Origin: Dyadobacter psychrophilus
GTDB taxonomy: Bacteria > Bacteroidota > Bacteroidia > Cytophagales > Spirosomataceae
Assembly: GCF_900167945.1 (NCBI RefSeq)
Contig: NZ_FUZA01000002.1
Span: 1,054,001-1,118,000, forward strand
Direction of reading: 5' to 3'
Length of the DNA stretch: 64,000 nucleotides
The translations under genes and the position numbers were made by a program. Below are positions 35,985 to 46,020 of the stretch, one piece after another; positions within the stretch are counted from its first letter, which is position 1, and each line of letters starts with the position of its first letter. The notes beneath the pieces are model-generated. The model had not been told where the DNA came from, ran no database searches, and saw only the letters and a program-made list of their open reading frames with translations.

Positions 35985-38087
35985 CTATTGAAAAACAACC
36001 AGCGTCCGGGTTAGTGTTTCCTTCGGATTCTCGAATTTGATCAATAGCCCGGTTTTTCCTGATAACTCGTCGACGAGCCTTAAACCCAGGCCGGAGAGCC
36101 CTTTTTCAGCGTCTTTTTGAGAGAGAATTTCCAGGTAATCAGCCTGGCCGAAGGCTTTTCCCTCGTTTTCTATGCATAGGGTAAAATGATTGCCCTCGTG
36201 TAAAATCCCCATTGTGACCAAGCCGTTGTCCTCAGAAGCCTTAACCGCATTTTGGAGCAGGTTACGGAAAATTGCCTGCAAATAATAAGGGTCGGCCTTT
36301 ACAATGGTGCCGGCGGGAACATTGTTTTCGATACGCAGGTTTTTCGCGTCAATGTTCAATTGCAGTAATTTCAAGCTTTGTGACGCGACAAGGGAAACAT
36401 CCACAGGCTGAATGTCGGCTTTAAACTGGTTCATTTGGGTTTTTGACCACAGTAGCAAGTCTTCCATCGTTTCAAGGAGAGAGCCAGTGGCGGTCTGGAT
36501 CTTCTCACTTAGCTCGGCTTTTTGAACTTCGGAAAGCAGCCTCGGGTTAAGCTGCTGCAATTTCAGGAATTGATAAACCTGGCTGATCGGTGATCGGAGA
36601 TCGTGGCTGATAATGCTGAAAAGCTTGGCTTTGGTGCTGTTTGCTTCTTCCAGTTCGGTGATCAATTTGGCGAGTTCCTTGTTTTTCTGATCCAGGATTT
36701 CCGCATTTTTTCTCTTGTTCCTGTAAATTACACCCAGCAAAATCAGTGATAGTGCAAGAAGTAACAAGCCGGAAATAAGCCAGATAAGCTGCTTTTCCGC
36801 TTTGTCGATCTGAATGTTCTTTACCTCGATCTGTTGCTGTTTATCTTTATTCTGATATTGCGCTTCGGCGTCCGCAATGCTTTTTCGGGACGATTCCAGA
36901 TAGAGCGAATCCCGGATAGGAGCATACTTGTCGTAATAAGCATACGCTTGTTTCCACTGACCGTTTGCTGCATAACACTTGGCAAGTGATTGCAAAAGTG
37001 CAGCGTGAATTTCCAGACCTAATGCAGCGCTGTTCGGTTCTGCGGCCTTCAATATGGGAAGCGCTTTTGCAAATTGCTTTTGCGCCATATATAATGTTCC
37101 GGTCATGAAATCGACCTGCGACATCAAAAAATCACTTGCCCATTTCGGGGCTAGGTCGTTAGCCCGTTTGATGAAAATTTCGGCGCTATCAAGTTTATTT
37201 GCAGACAAGTAGAAATCAGCAAAAGTGAGGTCCGATGCGATTTTGTTAGTGCGTCGGCCTGCATTCTGGTTGTCGGGCGTAATCATTCCGGCCAGACTGT
37301 CGTAATAAATCTTTGCTTTCTCAGGTTGCTTCAACAATATGTAAACGTCGGCCATATCTTTGTAATAATGATTGAGATAAGGCTTATATGCAACGATGTA
37401 ATTTCTGGCCTCTTTACCGTAATAAAGCCCTTTTTCACCCTGTGCCATATCAATGAAAAGCTCGGATAAGCTCAGCAGGTCCACTGCAACATCCTCCCTG
37501 TCTTTGATCACGCCCTGCTGGATCAGTTTCTTTTTGATCGCAATGCCTTTCAGTAAATAGTTGATCTGCGTGTTGTATTGACCTTTCACAGAATAATAAT
37601 TCCCGATTGTCGCATACAGGGACGCCTTGGCGTTTTCATTTTTGGTGGTGTCAATGCTGGCCAGCATTTCCCTGAGGGCGCTCTCGCTTTTATGCGTGTG
37701 TCCGGCAGTGTTGTAATAGGAATATAAAAGTCGCTGTAATGAGATGAGGATGCGGACAGATAATTTGCCCTTGCGTGCGTCGGCAAGGGATTTTTCATGA
37801 AAATAGATAGAGCTGTCAGGATCAGAGCTCTCGAATGTAAATCCAAGGTTATAGTAAAAGATAGAGCGGTAATACCAATCGTTGGCGGGCGCAATTTTCA
37901 ATGCGTATTTCGACACCACTTTTTCGCGCTCCACATCTTCCTGCGCTGCCAGCGAGTCGCACAGGTCTGCCAGCGCTTCCAGTTTATCCTTGTTGGTTTT
38001 GTAACTGGATAAATCGGGAATGGCCTGCGCGCAAAGGTTTGTGAAAGAGAGGTTTATAAAAAATATAATGAGTAAAATTTGCTTCAT
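35985..38087 (-). CDS. TPR-containing membrane sensor histidine kinase
   Basis: 700 residues when started at the ATG at 38087 (signal peptide 'MKQILLIIFFINLSFTNLCAQ' follows); a longer frame to 38156 would overlap the upstream gene. The periplasmic part is a run of TPR-like repeats (~30-420), then a TM helix ('LIWLISGLLLLALSLILLGV'), a coiled-coil linker, HisKA with 'SIISHDLRSPISQVYQ' and HATPase with 'IFRNLLQNAVKAS' and 'GLSGLGLRLVDELS'. It starts 2 bp after the LytTR regulator stop, so the pair is one operon. Confidence 0.9.
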   Translation of the reverse strand: MKQILLIIFFINLSFTNLCAQAIPDLSSYKTNKDKLEALADLCDSLAAQEDVEREKVVSKYALKIAPANDWYYRSIFYYNLGFTFESSDPDSSIYFHEKSLADARKGKLSVRILISLQRLLYSYYNTAGHTHKSESALREMLASIDTTKNENAKASLYATIGNYYSVKGQYNTQINYLLKGIAIKKKLIQQGVIKDREDVAVDLLSLSELFIDMAQGEKGLYYGKEARNYIVAYKPYLNHYYKDMADVYILLKQPEKAKIYYDSLAGMITPDNQNAGRRTNKIASDLTFADFYLSANKLDSAEIFIKRANDLAPKWASDFLMSQVDFMTGTLYMAQKQFAKALPILKAAEPNSAALGLEIHAALLQSLAKCYAANGQWKQAYAYYDKYAPIRDSLYLESSRKSIADAEAQYQNKDKQQQIEVKNIQIDKAEKQLIWLISGLLLLALSLILLGVIYRNKRKNAEILDQKNKELAKLITELEEANSTKAKLFSIISHDLRSPISQVYQFLKLQQLNPRLLSEVQKAELSEKIQTATGSLLETMEDLLLWSKTQMNQFKADIQPVDVSLVASQSLKLLQLNIDAKNLRIENNVPAGTIVKADPYYLQAIFRNLLQNAVKASEDNGLVTMGILHEGNHFTLCIENEGKAFGQADYLEILSQKDAEKGLSGLGLRLVDELSGKTGLLIKFENPKETLTRTLVVFQ

Positions 38088-38089
38088 GT

Positions 38090-38812
38090 TCAAAGTCTGA
38101 GCTTTGCTATTGCTGATCGATAGGTCTTGCCGACAGGGATAATTGCATTGCTGCAAACCACTTCCGAGTGACGTAATTCCTTGATTTGATTCAACGAAAC
38201 TGCGTAGCTGCGATGTACACGCATAAAACGGTCAGGAGGAAGCTGCTCCATAAAACATGTCAGCGTGGATAATGTCATGTAATTCTTCTGTGGCGTAATG
38301 ATCTTGGTATAATCCTGCATTGCTTCCAGATAAATAATGTCCTTTTGCGACAGCTTTACTTGATTATAACCTTCTTTAATGGTTAATGTATCATTGCCAA
38401 AAAACACTTCATAGGCTTCTGCACGATGTTTCATAAGCGCATATTCACGAATTCTCCGTGCAGTTTCCTGAAACCGCTCTTCGGTTAGTGGTTTCAGAAT
38501 ATAATCCAATGCAGAAAGCTCGTAACCATCAATCGCAAACTCGTGATGTGAAGTAATGAAAACCGCGATATCAACCTCATTCCTGATTTTTCTCAAAAGC
38601 TCCAGACCTGAGAAACCCGGCATTTCAATGTCCAGAAAAACAAGGTCTGGCTTGATATATTGCTGTGCTTCATAACCTTCCAGCGCATTGGCAAATGTGC
38701 CGCAGTTTTGCAGGAATGGAAATGCCTTTGCGAATTCTGAAATAAAAAGTAAATCCAGCGGATTATCGTCAATCGCAATAAAACGTACATTGGGGAGCGT
38801 ACTGCCGTTCAT
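38090..38812 (-). CDS. LytTR-family response regulator
   Basis: 240 residues. Receiver domain with Asp61 ('PDLVFLDIEMPGFSG') and 'DYILKPLTEERF', then a LytTR domain ('LSQKDIIYLEAMQDYTKIIT', 'PPDRFMRVHRSYAVSLNQIK'). It is the first gene of an operon with the TPR histidine kinase. A LytTR regulator paired with a HisKA-type kinase rather than a LytS-type one is common in Bacteroidota. Candidate target: the FtsX-type permease gene next upstream on the same strand. Confidence 0.92.
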   Translation of the reverse strand: MNGSTLPNVRFIAIDDNPLDLLFISEFAKAFPFLQNCGTFANALEGYEAQQYIKPDLVFLDIEMPGFSGLELLRKIRNEVDIAVFITSHHEFAIDGYELSALDYILKPLTEERFQETARRIREYALMKHRAEAYEVFFGNDTLTIKEGYNQVKLSQKDIIYLEAMQDYTKIITPQKNYMTLSTLTCFMEQLPPDRFMRVHRSYAVSLNQIKELRHSEVVCSNAIIPVGKTYRSAIAKLRL

Positions 38813-38909
38813 AGAGGATTTAGGAAATAATCTTCAATATATGCAAAAGGAATGTTTGCCAGCACCCGCAAACTAAAAAGAGCAACATTGAAGGGAGCAA
38901 CAGTACGGA

Positions 38910-41261
38910 TCATTCGTGTCGCAGACTTTTCACAGGATCGGCCAGAGCAGCTTTCATACTTTGATAACTCACGGTAACGACGGCAATGCTGATCGTGGCA
39001 ATTGCGCTAATGACGAAAATCCATTTATCAATGCTCGTGTGATAGGCGAATTTTTCGAGCCAGCGATTCATCATGTACCATGCCGGATACGCGGCCAGCA
39101 GCAATGATAGCAACACAAGTCGCACAAAATCTTTATTCATCAGGATAAAAATTTCACTGACGGAGGCACCCGAAACTTTCCGGATCCCAATTTCCTTGGT
39201 CCGGCGCTCCGCCGAAAAAGACGCCAGCCCAAAAAGCCCGAGGCAGGAAATGAGAATGGCGACTCCAGAAAACCAATTGGCCAATATTCCAACCTGAATC
39301 TCGCTTTTATACATACGTTCATATTCCTGATCCACAAACTGATAGCTAAAAATAGATCCGGGCAGCAGTGATTCGTATTTTTCTTTGAGTCGTTCCAATG
39401 TTACCGCCCTGCCTGTTTGATTGATTCTTGCAAAGAAAAACCGCGTGTTATAGGGCCGGAACAAGATTACCGTTGGCTCGATCAGCTGGTGAACTGAGGC
39501 AATATGGAAATTCTCGACAACGCCTAAAATGGTCATTTCCATTCCATTCACGCGGATTCGCCTGCCAACGGGCTTATCCAGGTTCATGCGTCGCACAGCT
39601 TCCTGGTTAATGATCACACCCGCGCTGTCGGAGGCAAGTAATGGTGAAAATTCCCTGCCTGCGTGGATTTTTATTTTCAGCGTTGAGGTGAGTTCGTGAT
39701 CGCCGCTGATAACGGCAAACATATTTTTTTCCGATTGCTGCCCGTTCATCCATTCTACGTAGTTACGCCCGAATGTTCCCTGAAAAGTTGCGGTTGCGCT
39801 TGACAATGCTTCAACACCGGGCACGCCGGATAATGTTGTTTTGGCTTGGCGGTAATGGGTTACATCTGATAAATCCTTTGCCTCGATTCGTACCAGATTC
39901 TTTTGGTCATAACCTGGATTGCGGTTTTTGATAAATTCAATTTGCTGGTAAACTACGCCGGTGCCCACCATTAATATGCTGGTGCTGGTAAATTGAACGA
40001 TAATAAGCACCTTTCGTTGCCAGGCCGACCGCCCTGAATTTCCCAAACCGGCACCTTTTAGTACCAACACCGGCTTAAATGCAGACAGTACGAACGAAGG
40101 GTAAAAGCCGGCCAGTAAACTTGTCAGTACGAGCACAGCAAGAAAGCCAAATGGATAAACCGGTTTTGTCCAGTCAATGCTGATTTTTTTGTCAAAAAAA
40201 TTGTTAAAAAACGGCATTAGGACGTAAATCAGGCCTATGCTGATTAATCCGGCAAGAAATGTCAGGATAAAGGATTCACCCAGAAATTGTGCAACCAGTG
40301 ACGACTTTTTAGCGCCTATTGCCTTGCGGATGCCCACCTCCTTCGACCGTCCCGCCGCACGTGCGACCGACAGGTTTGTAAAATTGATCGCGGAAATGAT
40401 AAGCACAAAAATGGCAACTACAACAAACAAACGAACATAACCAATACGTCCGCCGCCTGCATATCTTCCGTTTTCAAAGTGACTTCGCAGGTGCCAGTCT
40501 TCCAGGCGATAGGGAAAATAACTCCACCCGCTGATAAAATCTGGCATGTGCCTTTTAGCGATCGGTTCCATCTGGTTGCGAAGCTTTTCAATGTCAACGC
40601 CCGGAGCCAGGAGCGCAAAAACATTCGCCTTCACTTCCACCCACGAAGCTGTGCTCATCGAATCAGGCATTGACCTAATAAAATCAAATTGAAGCGATGA
40701 ATTTGCAGGGACATTTTCCAGAACGCCTTCGATATAGCAATTGTCTGCCTGGCCAATACGGATCACTTTCCCGACTGGATCTGTCTTACCAAAGTATTTT
40801 TCGGCGAATTTTTTTGTGACTAAGATCGTGTTTGGCTTGCTCAAAGCGGTTTCAGCATTGCCTTTTAAAACAGGGAAATGAAATACTTTTAAAAAAGAGC
40901 GATCCGCCATAAGGCCGGTTTCCTCATTTGATTTTTCGCCATATGTGAACAACGCTTTATTTTCCCAGGAACAAGTGGCATCCACAACACCGGGAATTTC
41001 CCGCTTCACCGCCGCTGCGATGGGTGGCGCAACCAAGTCGTAAGTCTGCGTTTGTTGCGAGTCAGACGATATGTTAAGCATAACCCTGGCAATGTGTTCA
41101 TAGTGAGGATGAAATGTGTTAAAACTAAGTTCATCTTTTGCCCAAAGCAGAATGAGGAGGGATGTCGTCAGTCCCAAGGCAAGTCCGCCAATGTTCAGAA
41201 ATGTGTAAAGGCGTTGTTTCAGTAAAACCCGTATGGCGATTTTGAAGTAATTCTTTATCAT
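38910..41261 (-). CDS. FtsX/MacB-like ABC transporter permease
   Basis: 783 residues from the ATG at 41261 ('MIKNYFKIAIRVLLKQRLYT'), the standard start of this family. It has two copies of the MacB periplasmic core plus FtsX unit: TM1 near 20-40, a periplasmic domain to ~280, three TM helices (~285-410), a second TM and periplasmic domain, and C-terminal TM helices with 'ERRTKEIGIRKVSGASVSEIF'. These are usually macrolide/lipoprotein export or mechanotransmission systems. No ATPase gene is adjacent, so it must use one encoded elsewhere. Confidence 0.9.
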   Translation of the reverse strand: MIKNYFKIAIRVLLKQRLYTFLNIGGLALGLTTSLLILLWAKDELSFNTFHPHYEHIARVMLNISSDSQQTQTYDLVAPPIAAAVKREIPGVVDATCSWENKALFTYGEKSNEETGLMADRSFLKVFHFPVLKGNAETALSKPNTILVTKKFAEKYFGKTDPVGKVIRIGQADNCYIEGVLENVPANSSLQFDFIRSMPDSMSTASWVEVKANVFALLAPGVDIEKLRNQMEPIAKRHMPDFISGWSYFPYRLEDWHLRSHFENGRYAGGGRIGYVRLFVVVAIFVLIISAINFTNLSVARAAGRSKEVGIRKAIGAKKSSLVAQFLGESFILTFLAGLISIGLIYVLMPFFNNFFDKKISIDWTKPVYPFGFLAVLVLTSLLAGFYPSFVLSAFKPVLVLKGAGLGNSGRSAWQRKVLIIVQFTSTSILMVGTGVVYQQIEFIKNRNPGYDQKNLVRIEAKDLSDVTHYRQAKTTLSGVPGVEALSSATATFQGTFGRNYVEWMNGQQSEKNMFAVISGDHELTSTLKIKIHAGREFSPLLASDSAGVIINQEAVRRMNLDKPVGRRIRVNGMEMTILGVVENFHIASVHQLIEPTVILFRPYNTRFFFARINQTGRAVTLERLKEKYESLLPGSIFSYQFVDQEYERMYKSEIQVGILANWFSGVAILISCLGLFGLASFSAERRTKEIGIRKVSGASVSEIFILMNKDFVRLVLLSLLLAAYPAWYMMNRWLEKFAYHTSIDKWIFVISAIATISIAVVTVSYQSMKAALADPVKSLRHE

Positions 41262-41298
41262 GGCGTTCTGCTTTTGAAATTGAAAGTATATCAACTTC

Positions 41299-41306
41299 CA
41301 AATATA
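41299..41306 (-). promoter_or_regulatory. -7 element TATATTTG for FtsX-type permease
   Basis: Perfect TAnnTTTG on the minus strand, 38 bp before the permease start; -33 not evident. Confidence 0.35.
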
Positions 41307-41382
41307 GAACTAAGTTATACGTTTAAAAACTAAAATATTAGTTAATTAAAAAATGGATGTCTTGGATAGCTCGGCCGGTACG

Positions 41383-43188
41383 TTATTTCGGCATGGTGAG
41401 TGTGTCGATTTTGAAGATAGAGATCTGATAATTGGTTCGGTTAAGCGGGTTTCTGGTGGCTAGTGGGAGTGTTTTTGATGCCGTTGTGAATGCGGCATGG
41501 GCTGCAGCCCGCAATGGTGCCGTTCCGTTTTCTGGCAAAACGATGTGATCTATTTGATACTCAGCCAACTTTTTGCGAAGCGCCTGCACTTCGGAAGGTT
41601 TTTCCAACGATGTGAAAACCAGATACTCCCACGGGAAAAATGGTCTGGGCAGGAAGGCGCGTGAGCGGCTGCTGGTGGCAATGTGTGCGTGGGCTGGCAA
41701 TTGCTGGTTTAGCCAGGCGCTTTCTGCATAACCATTGGCTGAGTTGATTAAGACCTTGGTTCTCAGGGCGTCGGAGAAAAGCGAAGGAGCGAGCGCATAT
41801 AGTCCCAGGGCTACAAATGGAACAATGCAAAGCATTTGTGCCCTTAGTAGCCAACCGAAATATTTGAAGGTTTCCGCATGGCCATAGGCGGTGATAAATA
41901 GCGGTAAAGTCCATAAAAGCGGTTCCATTAGAAAGCGTGAGGACAATTGGCTCCCTATACAGATTGCCAAAAGCAGGAATATAATGCTGGTAATTTCCGC
42001 TCTGGCTTTCCGAAACAGAAACGGTAGAAATCCGAAAATGATAGCGCCTGACCCCAGTATCGTGGAGACTTTTCCAGGACTGTCAGTCAACAACATGTTT
42101 GCAGGAAAGGGAAAAGACGATTCGCGGAAGTTTTTGATATAATGATGGAATTTTTGCACAACCGGATCGGGCTCAGCGAGCAGGCCTTCCAGCAAGGGAG
42201 AAAGGGGATCGCTAAAATGCATCCATCGAAAAATCAGCTGCGGGCCCAACACAAACAATGTAAGCAACGCAAAGTTGGCAGCCGCTTCGGATAATGAAAT
42301 GTTTTTTGATCGCTTCATTAAAAATAAGATGCTCAACGCGGCTACGCTGATCAAAAACGAATACTTAAGACCAGCTGCAAACAGCATCGCAAGCATTACC
42401 AAACGCGCGCGCGCCAGCGTCATGTTTGGGGAATTGCTAATAAAAAGGAAACAGACGGTTGTACAAAGAATGCCTGTTAACTGGTGTTTTTGATTTGGTA
42501 AGAGAAATAATAATGTGGGAATCCCTGCCAGAAAGACGCAAATGGTGAGTTTGTGTGCTGGCATGACCCGCGCCGAAAGTGCACGCAAGGTGTGAAGCAG
42601 GGCGATTGTCTGGATGAATGCGCCCAGCTGGGGACACCCGTTTGCAACACCCAGCAAATTGATCATTTCTCCAAATCCAGCCAACCGGTAATGCAAATGG
42701 TCGCGGTTAAACCAAAGACTTCCTTTTTGTAGAATCTCGACAGGCAATGCGAGATGATAATTCAATGAATCGGAATCGGTCGGGACGGTGAGGGAGAGCA
42801 AAAAATAACTGCCCAGAATAATAATGAGTACGCATGCCGTGAAAAATTCAAAGGGTTGAAGTGCTTTTAAAGCTGCCAGTTTCCGCTTTGCACCATTCAA
42901 AAGTTCGCCACGCCTGCGTACAGCTATGAAGGTCCCACAAAGAATAATTCCCCAGAAAATGACCTTTAATAATAATACTGAAAGCAAGCCAAAAAGGCCG
43001 ATTAGCCAGATCAGCCACGAAAGTGCAAGCAGTCCTGCAAAGAAATACAATGCGCTTTGGACAGGTTCGGTGTTTTTGAAAAACCGCTTTCCAATGTCAT
43101 CGCTGATCATTGCCAAACTTATTCCGACGCTCAGCGTGAGTAAAACGGAGAGGGGAGACGAGATAAAAAAAGCGCTCAGCGAATTCAT
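41383..43188 (-). CDS. Polytopic membrane protein, GT-C glycosyltransferase-like
   Basis: 601 residues with about a dozen hydrophobic helices. After the first group of TM helices the loop 'TVPTDSDSLNYHLALPVEIL' carries acidic residues (Asp138, Asp140) placed as in GT-C enzymes that use polyprenyl-linked sugars. A short soluble C-terminal part ('LPAHAHIATSSRSRAFLPRP') matches the periplasmic tail of many such proteins. No other envelope-glycan gene is adjacent. Could be a glycosyltransferase or a membrane protein of unknown role. Confidence 0.55.
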   Translation of the reverse strand: MNSLSAFFISSPLSVLLTLSVGISLAMISDDIGKRFFKNTEPVQSALYFFAGLLALSWLIWLIGLFGLLSVLLLKVIFWGIILCGTFIAVRRRGELLNGAKRKLAALKALQPFEFFTACVLIIILGSYFLLSLTVPTDSDSLNYHLALPVEILQKGSLWFNRDHLHYRLAGFGEMINLLGVANGCPQLGAFIQTIALLHTLRALSARVMPAHKLTICVFLAGIPTLLFLLPNQKHQLTGILCTTVCFLFISNSPNMTLARARLVMLAMLFAAGLKYSFLISVAALSILFLMKRSKNISLSEAAANFALLTLFVLGPQLIFRWMHFSDPLSPLLEGLLAEPDPVVQKFHHYIKNFRESSFPFPANMLLTDSPGKVSTILGSGAIIFGFLPFLFRKARAEITSIIFLLLAICIGSQLSSRFLMEPLLWTLPLFITAYGHAETFKYFGWLLRAQMLCIVPFVALGLYALAPSLFSDALRTKVLINSANGYAESAWLNQQLPAHAHIATSSRSRAFLPRPFFPWEYLVFTSLEKPSEVQALRKKLAEYQIDHIVLPENGTAPLRAAAHAAFTTASKTLPLATRNPLNRTNYQISIFKIDTLTMPK

Positions 43189-43284
43189 GGGGTTAATTTT
43201 GGGGCAAGATATAATTAATGCTGTAACTTCATGCGGTTACTTGTGCCTCTGTTCATCCCTTTCGCAATATTATAAACATTTGAA

Positions 43285-45000
43285 ATGAAACCTTTACTTT
43301 ACTCAGTCGCCCTTTCGCTGCTTTTGCTGCAACTGTTATCTCCTGCTTTTGCCCAATCCACCAAACTTTACGCAAGGGCCGACTCGCTTTTTGCAGAATG
43401 GAACAAGCCGGGCAGTCCGGGAGCTGCCGTGGGGGTTGTTCATCAGGGTAAATTGATCTATGCCAAAGGTTTTGGCGAATCGGATGTGGAAACCGGGGCG
43501 AAAAACGGGCCGGAAACAATTTTTCACGTGGCCTCCGTTTCAAAGCAATTCACGGCTTACGCCATTGTTTTGCTGGCCCAGCAGGGCAAACTTTCGCTGG
43601 ACGACGACATTCACAAACACATTCCTGAGGTCCCGGATTTTGGCAAAACCATCACAATCCGGCATCTGATCCATCACACAAGCGGGCTGCGCGACCAGTG
43701 GAACCTTTTGTCGATGGCGGGCTGGCGGCTGGACGACGTTATTACCAAAGAACATGCATTCAACCTCATCAAAAGACAAAAAGAGCTGAATTTTGAGCCG
43801 GGATCTGCATTTGCTTACTGCAACACGGGTTATACCATTCTGGCCGAAATTGTGAGCCGCGTGGGGAATAAGCCATTTACGGAATGGATGGAGCAGGAGG
43901 TTTTTAAGCCGCTGGGAATGAAAAATACATTGTTTTACGATAACCAGGAGCAGATCGTGAAGGGACGTGCTTACTCTTTCCACAAGTCGCAGGAAAAAGC
44001 AGGGGCATTTGAGAAAAGCATTTTGAGCTATGGTAATGTGGGTGCAACGAGCTTATTTACAACAGTTAACGATCTCTTGTTCTGGATTAAGAATTTCCGG
44101 ACGTCTCAAATTGGTGGCCCCGCGGTGATGAAACAAATGCTTGAACGCGGCCGCCTCACCAAAGGCGATACGCTGCCTTATGCATTCGGGCTGGCGCACG
44201 GAACGTATAAAGGACTGCCTTACTATGGCCACAATGGCGCCGATGCGGGTTTTCGGTCGTCTATAACTTATTTTCCAAAAGAAGGTTATGGTTTTATTGT
44301 CCTGAGCAATCAGGCTGAGTTTTCGCCGGAGAAAAAGGCGTTTGAACTGGCCGGGATCTACATGGCTTCCTTATTCAAAGGAGAACAGAACGTAGCGAAA
44401 AAATCTCCTGCTAAGCCGGTAAACGAGAATTATAAGTTTGATTCAACGCTTTTCAGAAATTACGCAGGCGCTTATGAACTTGCGGAGGTGCCCGGGTTTA
44501 TCCTCAATTTCAGAAAAGAAGGAGAGCGTTATTTCACCCAGGCTACGGGGCAGCCGCAAGCGGAAATATTCCCATCTTCGGATACGACATTTTTTCTGAA
44601 AGTGGTGGAAGCGTCCGTCGTTTTTCACAAGCCGAAGGAAGGCCAGGTTAAGAAGATCACATTGCGGCAAAACGGCGAACATCCGGCAAACCGCGTGCAG
44701 CCCAAGCAGGATTCAGACATTAAAAAGGAAGATTTTGCAGGTCAATATTATAGTCCGGAACTGGAAACTATTTACACCATTAGCCTGAAAGAAAGCAAAT
44801 TAAAGCTTATCCATGTACATCACGGCGAAGTGGATCTGAATGTGGTCAATAAGGACCGGCTGAACGCACCGTGGTGGTTTGTCCAGAATATAGACATCGT
44901 TCGCGGCAAGTCCGGTGAGGTCACAGGACTGCGTATGACCAACGGACGTGTGGTGAATTTATGGTTCAAAAAACTGGCTCCCAATTTCGCAGCGGACTGA
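43285..45000 (+). CDS. Exported serine hydrolase, beta-lactamase class C/PBP4* family
   Basis: 571 residues. Signal peptide ~1-23 ('LLSPAFAQ'). The serine beta-lactamase-like domain has SxxK at 84-87 ('SVSK'), the Y-x-N motif 'FAYCNTGY' (Tyr178, Asn180) and 'YYGHNGADAGFRSS' in the place of KTG. About 200 C-terminal residues are a beta-rich domain seen in many family members ('YYSPELETIYTI', 'LRMTNGRVVNLWFKK'). Family members cleave D-Ala peptides or esters. True beta-lactamase activity cannot be inferred. Confidence 0.88.
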   Translation: MKPLLYSVALSLLLLQLLSPAFAQSTKLYARADSLFAEWNKPGSPGAAVGVVHQGKLIYAKGFGESDVETGAKNGPETIFHVASVSKQFTAYAIVLLAQQGKLSLDDDIHKHIPEVPDFGKTITIRHLIHHTSGLRDQWNLLSMAGWRLDDVITKEHAFNLIKRQKELNFEPGSAFAYCNTGYTILAEIVSRVGNKPFTEWMEQEVFKPLGMKNTLFYDNQEQIVKGRAYSFHKSQEKAGAFEKSILSYGNVGATSLFTTVNDLLFWIKNFRTSQIGGPAVMKQMLERGRLTKGDTLPYAFGLAHGTYKGLPYYGHNGADAGFRSSITYFPKEGYGFIVLSNQAEFSPEKKAFELAGIYMASLFKGEQNVAKKSPAKPVNENYKFDSTLFRNYAGAYELAEVPGFILNFRKEGERYFTQATGQPQAEIFPSSDTTFFLKVVEASVVFHKPKEGQVKKITLRQNGEHPANRVQPKQDSDIKKEDFAGQYYSPELETIYTISLKESKLKLIHVHHGEVDLNVVNKDRLNAPWWFVQNIDIVRGKSGEVTGLRMTNGRVVNLWFKKLAPNFAAD

Positions 45001-45032
45001 GAGTGACGCGTTAACCCATCATTACAAACATA

Positions 45033-45839
45033 TTACTGGCATTTATACTGCATATCCAGTGCCCTTCGATTGGCGTAGAATCCGTCTTTTGGATAGCCGG
45101 TTGCATTGTATTTGAATGTATAATCCAATAAAATGACCTTCCCATTTATGGGGTAAGTCATGGTGACTTTGGTCCTGTTGTTGGTGGAGAGCAAATGTTC
45201 CTGATCGTCAAAAAAGGCGCCCTGGATCGTGTAGAGTTTTTTAAATGGATTTGGATTGGTGTCGTATTGATATTCGTTCACCGTAATCAGCTCATTTTTA
45301 GGGGAAAATCTTTTTAATGTTACCAGATTTCCTTTTGGATCCCAATCCAGCTCGATGTGATCGTATTCTTTTTCGGTATAGTTTTTCGGATCATTAGCAT
45401 TGCCGGTCAACTCGAACAGGCTTCTTTTTACCCGGACCATTTTACCATTGGCCCATTCTACATGCACCCTTTGACGCGGAATTGTTTTCTTTTCGTGCCA
45501 GGTCTTTTGAGATAAAAGACCTTCGCTGTTGTATTCAAAACGGACTACATTCTCATTGTCTGAATTGCTGATCGCTGACGGCTTTTCCTCGTTGTAGTAG
45601 TAACTGATGGTGCTCCTTAGTTTTGTTGTGTCCCCAAAATAACCCGTATAGGCATATGTGGTCCCGGTAATGAGGTTTTGTTTGTTGTAAATGATCTCCA
45701 TTTTCGCGCCGCTGCCCGTGGTGTCTGTTACATAACTTGTGAGCAGGCACGGCTCGCTTGCTACCGGCGTTTTGTCAGCATCTTTGTCTTTACAGGCAAA
45801 AAAGAATATTGTAAGAACAGCGAGTAAAGATGATTTCAT
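45033..45839 (-). CDS. Hypothetical lipoprotein with YD/RHS-like strands
   Basis: 268 residues. Lipoprotein signal peptide with 'FFFACKDKD' (lipidation at Cys16). The mature region has several strand-turn units of the type 'YNKQNLITGTTYAYTGYFGD', 'VRFEYNSEGLLSQKTWHE', 'IELDWDPKGNLVTLKRFS' and 'FKYNATGYPKDGF', similar to short YD-like repeats common in Bacteroidota lipoproteins. Likely surface or periplasmic; function unknown. Confidence 0.65.
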   Translation of the reverse strand: MKSSLLAVLTIFFFACKDKDADKTPVASEPCLLTSYVTDTTGSGAKMEIIYNKQNLITGTTYAYTGYFGDTTKLRSTISYYYNEEKPSAISNSDNENVVRFEYNSEGLLSQKTWHEKKTIPRQRVHVEWANGKMVRVKRSLFELTGNANDPKNYTEKEYDHIELDWDPKGNLVTLKRFSPKNELITVNEYQYDTNPNPFKKLYTIQGAFFDDQEHLLSTNNRTKVTMTYPINGKVILLDYTFKYNATGYPKDGFYANRRALDMQYKCQ

Positions 45840-46020
45840 TTGCGGCGAAATTTGGCTTGATGAAGTTAATACACAATCAGTTATAAAAGACTGGAAGCCT
45901 ATTTATTTACCACTCCCAAACATTTGAAAAACGACTGCGGTCACTTAAAAATAGTATAATCGCGGATTTGAAGCCTTACCACTATTTACGAAAATTGTTT
46001 AAGTCCAGATTAACAGACAC

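Noticed and set aside
45739-45927. Plus-strand ORF of 62 codons over the start of the 45033-45839 lipoprotein gene
   Set aside because: Two thirds is antisense to a well-supported lipoprotein signal peptide; no promoter or family.
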